A stretch of DNA of 7,343 nucleotides, from positions 1 to 7,343 of the forward strand of contig CACZQE010000167.1 in the NCBI GenBank assembly GCA_902783205.1. The letters run 5' to 3'. Position numbers and translations under genes: made by a program. The notes under the pieces are model-generated. The model was not told the origin of the DNA, did no database searches, and was given only the letters and a program-made list of their open reading frames with translations. This document shows positions 6,155 to 7,343 of the stretch, piece by piece (within the stretch, counting starts at the first letter, position 1; every line of letters starts with the position of its first letter). This DNA comes from an uncultured Lachnospiraceae bacterium. GTDB lineage: Bacteria > Bacillota_A > Clostridia > Lachnospirales > Lachnospiraceae.

Positions 6155-6659
6155 CACCGACACCTCCTATATCTGTATATATCATTCCATGCCTGCCCCG
6201 GTCCGACCGCATCAGTGAAATTCTACGGACCTCTGCATCTCCGGCAGGCATCATGGCCGGCATTCTCAGCCCCTGCTCCGGCATAATAACCTTTCGGGCC
6301 AAAGTAATATGGGGCCTGAACTTTTTCCGGTCAAAGGGAATCTCCTCATCGGAGAGAGCCCTGCGCAGCCTTCTCACATAGGAAGAAAGGGCAGGATTTT
6401 CTCTGACCCTCAGCAGGTACAGATCTCTGAAATGCTGTAGTCCCTCCGGCTGCAGGGTAAAAGGCCTGAAAGACACAGTCTCCATGATGTCGAGTATTCT
6501 GTCCGGATCCGCATAATCCCCGATAAAAGCCAGAGTCATGTGAATGTTCTCAGAAGGGGTAAAACGACCCCTGATCCCTCCGGCCTTAAGTGTCTCCTGC
6601 AGATTTGTCAGACGGTCTCTGACTTCTTTTTCAAATGGAATCGCAATAAATAAACGCAT
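6138..6659 (-). CDS. thpR: RNA 2',3'-cyclic phosphodiesterase (2'-5' RNA ligase family)
   Basis: A 173-residue member of the 2H phosphoesterase superfamily. The two catalytic HxTx motifs are both intact: HMTL at 40-43 and HITL at 117-120, about 75 residues apart as expected for ThpR/LigT. The MRLFIAIPF start, the ENIHMTLAFIGD context and the C-terminal LMRSDRGRHGMIYTDIG segment also match the family. Characterised members hydrolyse 2',3'-cyclic phosphate RNA ends to 2'-phosphates, and some join tRNA half-molecules in vitro; the physiological role in bacteria is unclear. It is the first gene of the minus-strand train and has its own strong promoter. The ribosome binding site before the ATG at 6659 is weak (GATAGAG). 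The downstream MBL gene starts inside its 3' end. Confidence 0.95.
   Translation of the reverse strand: MRLFIAIPFEKEVRDRLTNLQETLKAGGIRGRFTPSENIHMTLAFIGDYADPDRILDIMETVSFRPFTLQPEGLQHFRDLYLLRVRENPALSSYVRRLRRALSDEEIPFDRKKFRPHITLARKVIMPEQGLRMPAMMPAGDAEVRRISLMRSDRGRHGMIYTDIGGVGDDRPY
6163..6168 (-). promoter_or_regulatory. Ribosome binding site fixing the MBL start
   Basis: A perfect AGGAGG on the minus strand, lying within the last codons of thpR and 8 nt before the ATG at 6154. It excludes the in-frame GTG at 6163. Confidence 0.85.
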
Positions 6660-6710
6660 AAATCTCTATCGCCCGAAAACTGAAATAAATATCCGGTTAC
6701 ATAATATATT

Positions 6711-6739
6711 ATTATATCACCCCTTACAGCCGATGACAA
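6711..6739 (-). promoter_or_regulatory. Promoter of the thpR gene train
   Basis: On the minus strand: TTGTCA at 6739-6734, a 17-nt spacer, then TATAAT at 6716-6711, preceded by TGA to make an extended -10. This is a strong housekeeping promoter. The predicted start near 6704 gives a leader of about 45 nt. A 12-bp AT-only palindrome (6701-6712) overlaps the -10 edge and start point. Confidence 0.75.
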
Positions 6740-6786
6740 ATCCTGCATCCTCTCAGATTGCAATAATAAAAAAATATAACATCTTC

Positions 6787-6815
6787 TTGACATATAATAT
6801 TATATGTCATATAGT
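6787..6815 (+). promoter_or_regulatory. SigA promoter of padR
   Basis: A perfect TTGACA at 6787-6792, a 17-nt spacer, and TATAGT at 6810-6815 (five of six). The predicted start near 6822 leaves a leader of about 38 nt carrying the ribosome binding site. The spacer is filled by a palindrome, listed separately. Confidence 0.85.
6788..6809. promoter_or_regulatory. 22-bp perfect palindrome, probable PadR operator
   Basis: TGACATATAAT (6788-6798) is followed directly by its exact reverse complement ATTATATGTCA (6799-6809). It covers most of the -35 hexamer and the entire spacer of the padR promoter, so a bound dimer would exclude RNA polymerase. PadR-family regulators commonly bind AT-rich dyads with ACAT/ATGT arms near their own promoters, which agrees with the ACAT...ATGT seen here. 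Autorepression is inferred. Confidence 0.75.
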
Positions 6816-6859
6816 ATTGTACAAGAGATAGCAAACAGCAGAGATGAAAGGAGGTACGA

Positions 6860-7207
6860 ATGGCTTTTAAAATCGAATCAAGCTTACTCGATGCCTGCGC
6901 TCTTGCCATTTTGTCAAGAGGGGACACTTACGGATATGAGATTACACAAAAGATGAAAAGTGCGATTTCCATTTCCGAATCGACACTGTACCCCGTTTTG
7001 AGAAGACTTCAGAAAGAGAACTTCTGCAGGACTTATGACCAGCCGCACCATGGCAGGAACCGAAGATACTATGCGATCACAGAGAAGGGGCTCTCAAAGC
7101 TGGAAGATTACAGACAGCAGTGGTACGAATACCGTACATCGATCGAGCAGCTGCTCGAAACCGCGCAAATGCCTTTATTAACAATGGAAGGGGGGACGGA
7201 AGAATGA
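6860..7207 (+). CDS. PadR-family transcriptional repressor
   Basis: A 115-residue protein of the short PadR class (PadR-s1-like: one winged helix plus a C-terminal dimerisation helix). The winged helix spans about residues 8-80: LLDACALAILSRGDTYGYEITQKM, the recognition part ISESTLYPVLRRLQKE, and the wing with HHGRNRRYYAITEKG. The C-terminal helix KLEDYRQQWYEYRTSIEQLLE serves dimerisation. The ATG at 6860 has AAAGGAGG 5 nt upstream. Its stop overlaps the start of the DUF1700 gene (ATGA), so the two are coupled. Such PadR-DUF1700 pairs are common in Firmicutes and are often linked to envelope stress. The palindrome in its own promoter suggests autorepression; the ligand or signal is unknown. 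Confidence 0.95.
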   Translation: MAFKIESSLLDACALAILSRGDTYGYEITQKMKSAISISESTLYPVLRRLQKENFCRTYDQPHHGRNRRYYAITEKGLSKLEDYRQQWYEYRTSIEQLLETAQMPLLTMEGGTEE

Positions 7208-7343
7208 CCAGATCCGAATTTATAAATAATCTGCGAAAAGAATTGCGTAAGCTTCCGCCGGAAGAAATAGTCGCAGCGACTGAATTTTTTAATGAATATT
7301 TCGATGACGCTCTGGAATCTGTAAATACAGACGGTCTCACAGA
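7204..7343 (+). CDS. DUF1700-family protein, N-terminal part
   Basis: Partial gene; only the first 46 residues are in the window. The N-terminus MTRSEFINNLRKELRKLPPEE, followed by FFNEYFDDALE, matches the start of DUF1700 proteins: a helical cytoplasmic domain, normally followed by several membrane helices, which here would lie beyond the window. The ATG at 7204 overlaps the padR stop by 4 bp, with a purine-rich GAAGGGGGG a short distance upstream. DUF1700 proteins are usually encoded directly after a PadR gene and probably work in the same membrane-linked regulatory unit; their biochemical activity is not established. The identification rests on the N-terminal motif and the gene order. Confidence 0.8.
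   Translation, partial: MTRSEFINNLRKELRKLPPEEIVAATEFFNEYFDDALESVNTDGLT

Noticed and set aside
6724..6927. 67-codon minus-strand frame across the padR promoter and start
   Set aside because: It crosses a strong promoter, palindrome and the padR ribosome binding site and shows no conserved pattern; noncoding on that strand.
1..7343. CRISPR arrays, tRNA/rRNA genes, insertion sequences, toxin-antitoxin or phage-defence genes
   Set aside because: No direct repeat series, cloverleaf-like sequence, transposase motif or defence-system domain was found on either strand.

Overview
The window looks like an ordinary chromosomal stretch of a Gram-positive anaerobe of the class Clostridia, most likely in or near the Lachnospiraceae. 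This is inferred from the strong AGGAGG-type ribosome binding sites, roughly balanced base composition, lipoproteins with acidic/lysine-rich linkers, an ECF sigma gene paired with a DUF4349 gene, and a PadR-DUF1700 pair. No tRNA, rRNA, CRISPR array, insertion sequence or phage gene was seen.

Layout. The left edge (3-401, minus) holds the N-terminal part of a HAD-family phosphatase/phosphoglucomutase-like protein. It is transcribed divergently from a MATE-family efflux transporter (611-1984, plus); the roughly 210-bp spacer contains a promoter for each gene and a 9-bp inverted repeat between them. The MATE gene ends tail-to-tail with, and overlaps by 30 bp, a long minus-strand gene train that runs from 6659 down to 1955. 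In transcription order the train is: thpR (RNA 2',3'-cyclic phosphodiesterase), an MBL-fold hydrolase, a small lipoprotein, a larger lipoprotein, 5-formyltetrahydrofolate cyclo-ligase, an ECF sigma factor, and a two-pass DUF4349 membrane protein that probably acts as its anti-sigma or sensor partner. Three neighbouring pairs overlap (17, 8 and 17 bp) and most other gaps are under 40 bp. The one larger gap (about 100 bp, before the sigma gene) carries a TGAAACA inverted repeat and may hold a separate promoter. The right edge (6860-7343, plus) starts a PadR-type repressor gene overlapping a DUF1700 gene by ATGA, the second gene running off the window.

How the parts work together. Three modules are visible: a stand-alone exporter; a housekeeping train (RNA end processing, metal-dependent hydrolase, folate salvage) with two surface lipoproteins; and two regulatory units, the ECF sigma/DUF4349 pair and the PadR/DUF1700 pair, both of the kind used in envelope-stress responses. 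The clearest regulatory element is a perfect 22-bp palindrome lying between a consensus -35 and a near-consensus -10 in front of padR, which strongly suggests autorepression. No convincing wholly new system was found. The items most worth following are the sigma/DUF4349 pair without a zinc anti-sigma motif, the two adjacent uncharacterised lipoproteins, and the palindromic operators.
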